Shown: positions 1-9,087 of the stretch, piece after piece
How positions within the stretch are numbered: position 1 is the first letter of the stretch
Layout of the letters: each line of letters opens with the position of its first letter
Origin: Clostridiales bacterium
GTDB lineage: Bacteria; Bacillota; Clostridia; Oscillospirales; CAG-272
Direction of reading: 5' to 3'
DNA: 38,522 nucleotides
Assembly: GCA_024693345.1 (NCBI GenBank)
Contig: JAILLB010000122.1
Coordinates: 1 to 38,522 of the forward strand
Translations under genes and position numbers: made by a program
Notes under the pieces: model-generated
What the model was told of the DNA's origin: nothing
The model's input: only the letters and a program-made list of their open reading frames with translations
Database searches by the model: none

Positions 1-2223
1 ATAGGAAGATCTCTCAAGAACAATCTGCAGAATCTCGGTCTTGAAAATACATTCAGAGATGCTTTAAAAGACATGGGATATGACATTGACGAGATTTATG
101 CTGCTGAACCGGATCCAGGTCTCGGAAACGGTGGTCTAGGAAGACTTGCAGCCTGCTTAATGGATTCACTTACAACAGGAAACTATCCTGCAACAGGTTT
201 TTCTCTGTGCTATGAGTATGGCATATTCAAACAGAAAATAGTTGACGGCAACCAGGTGGAGACACCGGATAACTGGCTTCCGATGGGTGAAACATGGCTT
301 ATTCCGAGAACAGATAAAACATTCCCTGTAAGATTCGGCGGAAGAATTGAAGAAGACTGGTCTAACGGAAGACTTGAAATAAAGAACGTTGACTATACTG
401 AAGTAGAAGCAGTTCCTTACGATATGATGATATCCGGATACGACTGTGACGCAGTAAACAATCTCAGACTGTGGAAAGCTCATGATTTGAAGAACTTCAA
501 CATGAAACTCTTCACACAGGGAGAGTACATGAAAGCTGTTGAAGAAAACACTTTTGCAGAAACACTGACAAGAGTTCTTTATCCTTCCGATGATCATACC
601 GAGGGAAAGATACTCAGACTCAGCCAGCAGTACTTCCTCGTGTCTGCTTCAATCCAGAACATACTTGCCGACCATATTCATGTATATGGCACACTGAGCA
701 ATCTTCCGGATAAGGTTTCAATTCATATAAACGATACACATCCTGCACTTGTTATACCGGAACTGATGAGAATACTGCTCGACCAGTACTCATATTCATG
801 GGAAACAGCATGGGATATCGTAAAGAGAACTGTTTCGTACACAAACCATACAGTTATGCCCGAAGCTCTTGAAACATGGAATGAAGAGCTGTTCAGACTC
901 AGACTGCCAAGAATATATCAGATTGTTTGCGAGATAAACAAGAGATATTGTGCAGAACTTTGGAATATGTTCCCGGGAGACTGGAACAGAATTTCCAGAA
1001 TGTCCGTCATTTCTGACGGCAGAGTAAAGATGGCAAATCTGTCTGTTTGCGGTTCACACATGGTTAATGGTGTATCCAAACTCCATTCCCAGATTCTAAA
1101 AGATTCTGTATTCCATGATTTCTATAAAGCTGAACCGGAACAGTTCACAAATGTTACCAATGGTATAGCACACAGAAGATGGCTTTGCCTGTCTAACCCC
1201 GAACTGGCATCACTCTTGGATGAAACAATAGGACCTGAATACAGAAAGCATCCGATTGAACTCAATCGTTTTGCTTCATATGCAAATGATCCCGCAATAA
1301 TTGACAGAGTTCGTGCAATCAAACACGAGAATAAGATCAAATTTGCAAATCAGTACGCAAACAAATTCGGCAAGACAATTGACGCTCACTCTTTATTCGA
1401 TTCTCAGGTAAAGAGAATCCACGAATACAAGAGACAGCTTATGAATGTTCTTAAGATAATTGCACTGTACAACGAAATAAAAGAAAACCCGAATATTGAA
1501 ATGAGACCTCAGACATTCATATTCGGCGGAAAAGCAGCACCCGGTTATTACAGAGCTAAAGAGATAATCAAACTCATCTGTTGCCTCGGAAAAGAAATAG
1601 ATGAAGATCCCGATGTAAAGGGAAGACTCAAAGTCGTATTCCTAGAAGAATACAATGTATCAACCGCTCAGGTTCTTATGCCTGCAACTGACATAAGTGA
1701 ACAGATTTCACTTGCAGGTAAAGAGGCAAGCGGAACAGGATGCATGAAGTTCATGATCAATGGTGCAATGACTGTAGGAACACTTGACGGCGCCAATGTT
1801 GAAATGGCAGAAGCTGTCGGCAACGACAACATCTACATCTTCGGTTTGACAGCAAAAGAAGTTGATGAACTCTGGAAGAGCGGTTACAATGCAAATCTCT
1901 TCCTTCACAACAGTCCTAGACTGACTAACGTCATGAAGAGACTGGAAAAAGGATTTGCAGGCGAAGATTTTACAGACTTTGTCAATTACTTCCTCTACGA
2001 TAAAAACGTACCGGATCCGTATATGTGTCTTGCTGACTTCGAGTCATACTTCAGCACATACAACAGAGCTCTTACGGATTATGACGATAGAGACAGCTGG
2101 ACAAAGAAGGCAATTATCAACATCGCCGGAGCAGGATATTTCGGTTCAGACAGAAGCGTTGATGAATATGCTCAGAACATCTGGAATATTACACCATGTA
2201 AGGTTAGGAAATTGAAGAAATAA
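1..2223 (+). CDS. glgP: Glycogen/starch phosphorylase, 5'-truncated by the window edge
   Basis: Frame is open from base 1 (IGRSLKNNLQNLGLENTFRDALKDMGYDIDEIYAAEPDPGLGNGGLGRLAACLMDS). Phosphorylase motifs present: NDTHPAL, VKRIHEYKRQLMN, and the PLP-site region EASGTGCMKFMINGAMTVGTLDGANVE. Confidence 0.97.
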   Translation: MGRSLKNNLQNLGLENTFRDALKDMGYDIDEIYAAEPDPGLGNGGLGRLAACLMDSLTTGNYPATGFSLCYEYGIFKQKIVDGNQVETPDNWLPMGETWLIPRTDKTFPVRFGGRIEEDWSNGRLEIKNVDYTEVEAVPYDMMISGYDCDAVNNLRLWKAHDLKNFNMKLFTQGEYMKAVEENTFAETLTRVLYPSDDHTEGKILRLSQQYFLVSASIQNILADHIHVYGTLSNLPDKVSIHINDTHPALVIPELMRILLDQYSYSWETAWDIVKRTVSYTNHTVMPEALETWNEELFRLRLPRIYQIVCEINKRYCAELWNMFPGDWNRISRMSVISDGRVKMANLSVCGSHMVNGVSKLHSQILKDSVFHDFYKAEPEQFTNVTNGIAHRRWLCLSNPELASLLDETIGPEYRKHPIELNRFASYANDPAIIDRVRAIKHENKIKFANQYANKFGKTIDAHSLFDSQVKRIHEYKRQLMNVLKIIALYNEIKENPNIEMRPQTFIFGGKAAPGYYRAKEIIKLICCLGKEIDEDPDVKGRLKVVFLEEYNVSTAQVLMPATDISEQISLAGKEASGTGCMKFMINGAMTVGTLDGANVEMAEAVGNDNIYIFGLTAKEVDELWKSGYNANLFLHNSPRLTNVMKRLEKGFAGEDFTDFVNYFLYDKNVPDPYMCLADFESYFSTYNRALTDYDDRDSWTKKAIINIAGAGYFGSDRSVDEYAQNIWNITPCKVRKLKK

Positions 2224-2225
2224 TT

Positions 2226-4169
2226 ATGGCAGGATTCACAAGTAGGGTTATATCAAGAACACTATTACATGAATGCGTCATTTACAAAGGCAGAGATATC
2301 GCTTTTAACGGTAGAACGGGAGCGTTTCCATTTGGCTGCAAAGTCGATTTGAAAATGAAACTTCCCACTGAAACACGTGAAGCGGTAATCTGCTTTTTGG
2401 ATGTTGACGACAATACTGAACACATTTTTAAAATGCAAAATGAAGGCAGTGATTTTGTTTTACATGTGCCAATGGAAAAACTGGCACATCAGGATAGCAC
2501 TGCTTTGCTGGTATACAAGTGTGTCTTTGAAACTCCTAACGGAAGTTTTGAAATTATCGGCAAAGGCGATGGTCTTTCCGATATAGTCAGAGATAAAACA
2601 GACACATACAAGAATGCTTTCAGATTTCTCATTTACATAGAACGCGAAATAAAGCCTGATTGGTTTTATGGCGGCGTAATGTACCAGATATTCCCAGACA
2701 GATTCTGCAGAGGACGTGAAGAACCTGTAAGAGAAGATGCGGTTTTGAACAAAGACTGGTATGAAGGTATTCCTCCATATGTAAGTAGACATGGACAACA
2801 TCTTGAAAACAATGTGTTTTTCGGAGGAGACCTGTACGGAGTAATAGATAAACTCGACTATCTCAAATCACTGGGGATCACATGCATTTATCTCAACCCT
2901 ATCTTTGAGGCATACTCAAATCACAAGTACGATACCGGAGACTACAACAATGTAGACAAAATGTTCGGTGGAAACGAAGCTTTCGAAAAACTAATAAGTG
3001 CATGCAAAAAGCGTGATATCAGGATTATTCTCGACGGCGTTTTCAACCATACAGGCAATGACAGCGTATATTTTGATGCCAAAGGCAGGTATGGCGGACA
3101 TGGTGCCTACACAGACCCGGATTCGAAATACAGGGAATGGTACAATTTCACTTCTTACCCGGATAAATATGAATCATGGTGGGGAATAGGCATACTTCCG
3201 AGAGTCATGAGCGACACACCATCTTACAGAGAGTTTCTCTTTGGTAAAAACGGTGTTGTAAGAAAGTACATCAAACTAGGCATCAGCGGATGGCGACTCG
3301 ATGTGGCGGATGAACTTTCAGATGATTTTCTCAAGAATCTCAAGACAACAGTCCTCGAAGAAAACAGTAAGGGCCTTGTGATAGGAGAAGTATGGGAAAA
3401 CGCTGTCACCAAAGAATCATATGGTGTCAGAAGAAAGTATTTCAGAGGATACGAACTTGACTCTGTAATGAATTACCCGATGAGAAAAGCTATCATCGCA
3501 TACGTTAAAAACAGAGATTACCTCTCATTTTTGAAAACTTCCGTTGATATATATGAAAGCTATCCGACATATATTTCCAACATGCTGATGAACATCGTCG
3601 GAACACATGACACAGAGAGAATATGCACGGCTCTTGCTGCGGAAGATGAGAAAAAACTCTCTAAAGATGAACAGGCTGTTTATGTCATGCCTCCTGAGAC
3701 CAAGGAAAAAGGCATAAAAATGTCTGAACTCGCCTATGTCATATCCTATATGCTTCCAGGTGTTCCATGCCTTTATTACGGCGATGAGACCGGAATGGAA
3801 GGCTATTCCGATCCGTTCAACAGAAGACCATATCCCTGGGGCAGAGAGAATCAGGACATGATCAAGTTCTTCAAAAAGCTTGGTGAAATCCGCAAAAATC
3901 ATAATGTTTTCAAACAGGGAAACTACAGAATCGTTCACATAGACAAAGACATATTGTGTATCGAGAGAAAGAATAAAAAAGAAACAATAATATCGATTGT
4001 CAATGTAAGTGATGAAGAATACAAAGTAAATTTCGACAAACCTCAAAAAGAATTGCTTACAGAAGAAAAAATGGATACCGGTGTGATTCAACCATTATCC
4101 GCCCGGATTTATTCTGTCTCAAGCGATGCCTTTTACAGCGTTAACAAATGTATAAAAATAGATCATTAA
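2226..4169 (+). CDS. Alpha-amylase family (GH13) glycosidase, neopullulanase/cyclomaltodextrinase-like
   Basis: GH13 motifs: DGVFNHTG, GWRLDVADEL, GEVWE, NIVGTHDTER. An N-terminal beta-domain precedes the barrel. Confidence 0.9.
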   Translation: MAGFTSRVISRTLLHECVIYKGRDIAFNGRTGAFPFGCKVDLKMKLPTETREAVICFLDVDDNTEHIFKMQNEGSDFVLHVPMEKLAHQDSTALLVYKCVFETPNGSFEIIGKGDGLSDIVRDKTDTYKNAFRFLIYIEREIKPDWFYGGVMYQIFPDRFCRGREEPVREDAVLNKDWYEGIPPYVSRHGQHLENNVFFGGDLYGVIDKLDYLKSLGITCIYLNPIFEAYSNHKYDTGDYNNVDKMFGGNEAFEKLISACKKRDIRIILDGVFNHTGNDSVYFDAKGRYGGHGAYTDPDSKYREWYNFTSYPDKYESWWGIGILPRVMSDTPSYREFLFGKNGVVRKYIKLGISGWRLDVADELSDDFLKNLKTTVLEENSKGLVIGEVWENAVTKESYGVRRKYFRGYELDSVMNYPMRKAIIAYVKNRDYLSFLKTSVDIYESYPTYISNMLMNIVGTHDTERICTALAAEDEKKLSKDEQAVYVMPPETKEKGIKMSELAYVISYMLPGVPCLYYGDETGMEGYSDPFNRRPYPWGRENQDMIKFFKKLGEIRKNHNVFKQGNYRIVHIDKDILCIERKNKKETIISIVNVSDEEYKVNFDKPQKELLTEEKMDTGVIQPLSARIYSVSSDAFYSVNKCIKIDH

Positions 4170-4185
4170 AGTGTCAGGGGGACAT

Positions 4186-6390
4186 ATGACAAGCACTCTA
4201 ATTGAATTCAAGGACAAAAAAATACAATTGTCCGTCTATTCAGAAAATATTGTAAGAATCAGGGTGGGAAAGAGTTTTGAGCCGACCCTCTTCGAAAGAT
4301 ATGGTGTCTGGAAAGAAGCAGAAAATACAGGAGAAATAACAAAAGATGGAGTCAAGGCAGGAAAGCTTTCCGCAATTGCCTCATCCGAAGGTATTGTCAC
4401 TATAAAATCAGACAAATTTGAGAGGTCTTTCAATTTCAACCAGAACGGTGTGAAGAATGTAAAGACGTATTTCAACAAAGAACTGAGAGAACTCAGGCCT
4501 GACAGAAAGCATATTATCGGTGACGAAGAAGAGTGGAAACAGACACTGAGAGATTTTCATCTCAATCCCAAATATGTCACATTCAACGCTGAAAACGACA
4601 GATTCTACGGTCTTGGCGAGAGCAATGAAGACCGACTTATATTGAACGGAAAGACCTACATGATGAGGGTTGTATACCAGGACTGCGAGATTCCTGTTCC
4701 GTTCCTCATGACAAAGTCCGGATACGGAATTCTTGATGCTTCAACATTCTGGCACGGCATTGATGTATGCAAAAGGAAACAGGATGAAATCTGCTGGTAT
4801 TTCCCGGATGGAGAATTGGATTTCTTCGTATTCGCAGGCAATAATCTGGCCGAAATTGAAGAGAGATATACATACCTCACCGGAAGACCCATTCTTCTTC
4901 CGAAGTGGGCTTATGGTCTGACATTTGTTGAACAAGACAAGGCTAATCAGTTCAACATCATGGATGATGCGGCAAAATTCAGGGAACTGAAGATTCCGTG
5001 TGACATGATTAGTCTTGAACCGGGCTGGATGAGCAAGAGATATGACTTTTCAACCGAGAAAAAGTGGAATGTTGAGCGTTTTTACATATGCGACTGGATG
5101 AGTAAACCATATCGTTCGGGGTTTATTTCGACTCTGGCAAGATTTGGATTCAAATTACAATTGTGGCTCTGCTGCAAACATGATTTTACTGCAAATGAAG
5201 AGCGCAAACTCGGTAATGATGTGGCTCCGGAAATTCCAGGCTGGTATGAGCATCTGGAAAGATTCAGAAAAGATGGCGCGGCTTCGTTTAAGGTTGATCC
5301 GTGTCATGTTGTCGATGCTGTAGACGAAAAAAGAGTATATGCAAACGGAAAAGAAGAACCCGAGATGCACAACATGATGCAAACCCTGTTGGTCAAAGAA
5401 ATGTATCAGGGTGGTGTCGGTTACAACGGCATGAGACCTATGCATCACTATTGCGGCGGATACACCAGTGCAGGCGCATATTCTGCATTTACGACAGGCG
5501 ACTCAGGCGGAAGACTGAAAACACTTGCGTGGATATTGAACTGCGGTTTATCCGGTGTTCCGACAATCACTTGCGACATGGATATTTTCGCAAAACACAC
5601 AATCCACTACTGTTTCTTCACAGCATGGATTCAGCTCAACAGCTGGGCGGGTTTCTGCCATCCATGGTGGGTCGGAGAAGATCTTCAAAACACATTTACA
5701 TTCTACGACAAACTAAGGTACAGACTTCTCCCGTACATTTACTCATCAGCAATTCAAACCAGCATGACCGGTATGCCTGAGTGCAGAGCTATGCCTTTTA
5801 TGTTTGATGATGAAGAGGTTCAGGACAGTGTGTACGAATACATGTTCGGAGAAAATTTGCTTGTCGGTGCTTTCTCAGATAAGATTTATCTGCCCAAAGG
5901 CTCGAAATGGATTAATTATTGGACCAAAAAAGAATATAAATGCGGTCAGTACCTGGATGTAAATACACAGTTTTCCGATTTGCAAGGCGGCGTACTCTTT
6001 GTAAAAGAAGGATCGATTATTCCTACAGAAGAACCTCAGATTTATACTGATTGCAAAGACCACAAAGATATAACACTCGAAGTATATCCCGGAAACGGAA
6101 CTTATACTTTCTACGAAGATGACGGCGTCTCACTTGATTACAAGAACGGAAAGCGTGCTGAAACCGTTATCAGCGTGCACAAAGAAGATGAAGATGTAAT
6201 TGTTGAAGTCGGCAAGAGAAAAGGATCATTTGACGGAATGAACAAGGACAGAACTTACAGACTTGACATTCTTTCATCAAAGAAACCTTCTTCTGTCCTT
6301 ATCGGAAACAAGAAAGTGGATTTTAAGTACGAAAACAAGTTTGTAAAGATCAATGGCGTGACATCGGGTAAGGTAGTTGTCAAATACTGA
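4186..6390 (+). CDS. GH31 alpha-glucosidase/alpha-xylosidase family protein
   Basis: GH31 layout: RPILLPKWAYG, FKVDP nucleophile region, TTGDSGG...LSGVPTITCDMD. ATG at 4186 is preceded by aggggg, so it is preferred over the GTG at 4171 in the ORF track. Confidence 0.85.
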   Translation: MTSTLIEFKDKKIQLSVYSENIVRIRVGKSFEPTLFERYGVWKEAENTGEITKDGVKAGKLSAIASSEGIVTIKSDKFERSFNFNQNGVKNVKTYFNKELRELRPDRKHIIGDEEEWKQTLRDFHLNPKYVTFNAENDRFYGLGESNEDRLILNGKTYMMRVVYQDCEIPVPFLMTKSGYGILDASTFWHGIDVCKRKQDEICWYFPDGELDFFVFAGNNLAEIEERYTYLTGRPILLPKWAYGLTFVEQDKANQFNIMDDAAKFRELKIPCDMISLEPGWMSKRYDFSTEKKWNVERFYICDWMSKPYRSGFISTLARFGFKLQLWLCCKHDFTANEERKLGNDVAPEIPGWYEHLERFRKDGAASFKVDPCHVVDAVDEKRVYANGKEEPEMHNMMQTLLVKEMYQGGVGYNGMRPMHHYCGGYTSAGAYSAFTTGDSGGRLKTLAWILNCGLSGVPTITCDMDIFAKHTIHYCFFTAWIQLNSWAGFCHPWWVGEDLQNTFTFYDKLRYRLLPYIYSSAIQTSMTGMPECRAMPFMFDDEEVQDSVYEYMFGENLLVGAFSDKIYLPKGSKWINYWTKKEYKCGQYLDVNTQFSDLQGGVLFVKEGSIIPTEEPQIYTDCKDHKDITLEVYPGNGTYTFYEDDGVSLDYKNGKRAETVISVHKEDEDVIVEVGKRKGSFDGMNKDRTYRLDILSSKKPSSVLIGNKKVDFKYENKFVKINGVTSGKVVVKY

Positions 6391-6406
6391 TATATAAGGA
6401 TTGTCT

Positions 6407-7708
6407 ATGATAACCAGAGAAGAATACGATGTATTTACATCGTCGACTAGGAACAAAAGGCTTGAATGGTTTAAAGATGCAAGATTCGGTATGTTCATTC
6501 ATTACGGCCCATACAGTGTCAGTGGAATGGGTGAATGGGCCATGTACACCCAGAACATGGATGTTAAAGATTACGAAAAACTTGCAATGCAGTTCAAACC
6601 TGCAGAAAACTGCACTGATTTATGGTGTCAGACTGCAAAAAATGCCGGTGCGAAATATGTAGTGATGACAACCAGACATCACGATGGTTTTTCACTGTGG
6701 AACAGCAAAACAAACCCATATAATCTGTACAATTACACAGGCAGAGACCTCGTAAAGGAATTTGTGGAATCCTGCAGAAAATACGGGCTTAAAATCGGTC
6801 TGTATTCATCGCTAATGGACTGGCATCATCCTGATGGCTGGAAATGCGCAACAGATGAAGAAGCAAGAAAGCGTTTTACCAAGTACATTGAGGACCTAAA
6901 TGTCGAACTTCTTTCCAACTACGGAAAAATTGACATTCTTTGGTATGATATGTCGTATCCATTAAAAACATCAACACTCTGGGATTCAGTAAACAGGAAT
7001 TATAAGTTGCGTCAGATCCAGCCGGATTTACTGATCAATAACAGAAGCAAGATGCCTGAAGATTTCTTTACACCCGAAGAATCAAATGACCCAAAGCCTG
7101 ATGATCCGGGCGGGTATTTTGAAGCATGCATGACATTTAATAAAATCTCCTGGGGATATATCAACGAAGAACAGGCCAAAAAGTTCAACTATACTTCTCA
7201 GCAGATTGTTAGAATGCTCACCATCTGTGCCAAAAAAGGCGGAAACTTCCTGTTGAATATTGGTCCAAGACCTGACGGAACACTTCCTGATGATGACAAA
7301 CGAGAAATCGAAAGAGTCGGAGAATGGCTTAAAAAGAACGGGAGTGCCATTTACGGAGACAGTGTCAGAAATCCCGATGTACAGGCGTGCGGAAACTGTG
7401 TCACCATAGGCTCAAGCACAAAAGATGGAAAGTCTGCTTACTTATACAACTTAATCTGGCCTAACAACGGCGAAATAGTGATTGGCGGATACATTAATCA
7501 GCCTTCTAAGATTACGTGTATAAGCGACGGAAGGGAAATCAAGTTCAGAAAAGAAAACCACAGATTTGTGATGTACGATCTTCCAACAAAACCTATAGAT
7601 GATGTATTGGGAATTACAGTTTTCAAACTTGAATTTGATGAACCGATAAAGTGTTGTCCCGCTTCACATTACCCGCACATGAGAGAAGGAATACCTTTCC
7701 AAGAATAA
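6407..7708 (+). CDS. GH29 alpha-L-fucosidase family protein
   Basis: RFGMFIHYGPYSV, TTRHHDGFSLWNSK, IDILWYDM and NFLLNIGPRPDGTLP are hallmarks of GH29. RBS AAGGA lies just upstream of ATG 6407. Confidence 0.9.
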   Translation: MITREEYDVFTSSTRNKRLEWFKDARFGMFIHYGPYSVSGMGEWAMYTQNMDVKDYEKLAMQFKPAENCTDLWCQTAKNAGAKYVVMTTRHHDGFSLWNSKTNPYNLYNYTGRDLVKEFVESCRKYGLKIGLYSSLMDWHHPDGWKCATDEEARKRFTKYIEDLNVELLSNYGKIDILWYDMSYPLKTSTLWDSVNRNYKLRQIQPDLLINNRSKMPEDFFTPEESNDPKPDDPGGYFEACMTFNKISWGYINEEQAKKFNYTSQQIVRMLTICAKKGGNFLLNIGPRPDGTLPDDDKREIERVGEWLKKNGSAIYGDSVRNPDVQACGNCVTIGSSTKDGKSAYLYNLIWPNNGEIVIGGYINQPSKITCISDGREIKFRKENHRFVMYDLPTKPIDDVLGITVFKLEFDEPIKCCPASHYPHMREGIPFQE

Positions 7709-7714
7709 AGAATC

Positions 7715-7745
7715 ACGCGTACCATTTAACCGGTACGCGTTTTGA
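7715..7745. terminator. Hairpin terminator between convergent genes
   Basis: Perfect 9-bp stem ACGCGTACC / GGTACGCGT with an 8-nt loop, followed by a short T-rich stretch. Confidence 0.7.
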
Positions 7746-7750
7746 TTTGG

Positions 7751-8659
7751 CTATTTGCTTTTCTTTTCCTTTTTGAAATGTTCAGATAATCCTTCAAATT
7801 CATAGTCCACTTTGACATTTTCCGGAGGGAGCTCGAGCAACTCGGGATTTTTCAGATACTTAGATATTCTGTCAAAAGCGTGTGCGTAATAACAACCGGA
7901 TGCAATTCTCTCATCCATAACAATTCCAAGAGGAATCATCTTTTTAAGTTTAACCTGATCTCCGTCCTGATAAGGCTCTTCGACATTGACCCCCATGGAA
8001 ACGAGCATGCTTGTCGTGCCGAATCCGTATACGTGGTGGTAAATATGATTTGTCCTAATACTTGCAAGATTGGTTATTGTAAATGTATTGTGGAATGGCG
8101 ACAAATCAATAATCTTCTTTGGAAGAATTCCATGTCTGTCCAAAAATCTGAACAACGCCATTAAAGGTCTTACAAGGAAAGATAATCCAACAAGTTTTCT
8201 GAACAGTTTATCTGAATCGTTATTTGACGTTGCTTTGTTATTTTCTTCTATGTACGATGTCATTTTGTCATTGACGTCAAACACTGTGTCATAGAGATCA
8301 AACTTCATTTTGCTCATTGAAGGGTCTGCATCATCTCCCGGACGGAGAACAACCATTCCGACAGTCAACTCGTTTCTAGCATAAATTCTGTTGTGCACAA
8401 CAAATCTGTTGAGCTTTGGATATTCTGCAATTCCTCTTATCATTGCAGCCGTGACAACAGACAAATGACTCAGTTTGTGTCCTTTTTTTCTTGCCTCAAG
8501 CACATAATCGTGAATAGGATCATAAGGAACCTTAACGGTAATCATATTTTGTGCGTCATATCTCTCCTGCATGAAGTAAGCGGCAAGCGAGTACATTGGA
8601 TCTACATTTTTAAGTAGTTTTCCATCTTTTCTCATTTTTTTCATCACCTCGAATGCCAT
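7751..8659 (-). CDS. Stand-alone 2-oxoacid dehydrogenase acyltransferase (E2/CAT-like) catalytic-domain protein without a lipoyl domain; active-site motif degenerate
   Basis: Overall E2-like C-terminal fold pattern (NTFTITNLASIRTNHIYHHVYGFGTTSMLVSMG...LGIVMDERIASGCYYAHAFDRISKYLKNPE), with DERIASG where DHRxxDG is expected. Confidence 0.75.
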   Translation of the reverse strand: MAFEVMKKMRKDGKLLKNVDPMYSLAAYFMQERYDAQNMITVKVPYDPIHDYVLEARKKGHKLSHLSVVTAAMIRGIAEYPKLNRFVVHNRIYARNELTVGMVVLRPGDDADPSMSKMKFDLYDTVFDVNDKMTSYIEENNKATSNNDSDKLFRKLVGLSFLVRPLMALFRFLDRHGILPKKIIDLSPFHNTFTITNLASIRTNHIYHHVYGFGTTSMLVSMGVNVEEPYQDGDQVKLKKMIPLGIVMDERIASGCYYAHAFDRISKYLKNPELLELPPENVKVDYEFEGLSEHFKKEKKSK

Positions 8660-8784
8660 TATATTGATTTGTTAACTTTTAGATATAGACAAAAATAGTG
8701 CAGTGTTTAATTACTAGGCACCGGGCTGAATTTGTATGGTTTATTACTGATGTTTTGTATAGCAAAAATATTAAAATAAAAGTG

Positions 8785-8813
8785 TTGACAATAAAAATGG
8801 TAAATGTTAAAAT
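8785..8813 (+). promoter_or_regulatory. Sigma-A type promoter for the tRNA pair
   Basis: TTGACA (8785-8790), 17-nt spacer, TAAAAT (8808-8813). Confidence 0.8.
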
Positions 8814-8831
8814 AATGTGCGTTCTGCAAAC

Positions 8832-8908
8832 GGGCCTTTAGCTCAGTTGGTTAGAGCAACCGGCTCATAACCGGTTGGTCTGGGGTTCGAGTCCCTAAAG
8901 GCCCACCA
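8832..8908 (+). tRNA. tRNA with CAU anticodon (elongator Met, or Ile2 if modified by TilS); CCA encoded
   Basis: Acceptor gggcctt/aaggccc, D-loop agctcagttggttagagc, anticodon loop ctCATaa, T-loop ttcgagt, encoded CCA at 8906-8908. Confidence 0.93.
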
Positions 8909-8913
8909 TTTAT

Positions 8914-8989
8914 AGGGGCATAGCTCAGTTGGTAGAGCAGCGGTCTCCAAAACCGCGTGTCGTGAGTTCGAATCTTACTACCCCTGCCA
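8914..8989 (+). tRNA. tRNA-Trp (CCA anticodon); CCA encoded
   Basis: Acceptor aggggca/tacccct (one C-A mismatch), anticodon loop ctCCAaa, T-arm gtgag-ttcgaat-cttac, encoded CCA. Confidence 0.93.
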
Positions 8990-8994
8990 CAATC

Positions 8995-9036
8995 ATGACT
9001 TTGATACAACTCAGTTTGTTATCAAGGTCATTTTTG
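8995..9036 (+). terminator. Rho-independent terminator of the tRNA operon
   Basis: ATGACTTTGATA...TATCAAGGTCAT stem with one G-U pair, followed by TTTTTGTTT. Confidence 0.8.
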
Positions 9037-9087
9037 TTTATTGATATTTTTATATTGAAATATTATAATTAATGTGAAGAATTATGT

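Noticed and set aside
166-597. Antisense ORFs over glgP (166-597, 1122-1340, 1708-1908) and many similar ones elsewhere in the track
   Set aside because: They lie fully inside well-supported genes on the opposite strand, lack RBS and recognisable motifs, and are Cys/Phe/Ser-rich as expected for antisense readings.
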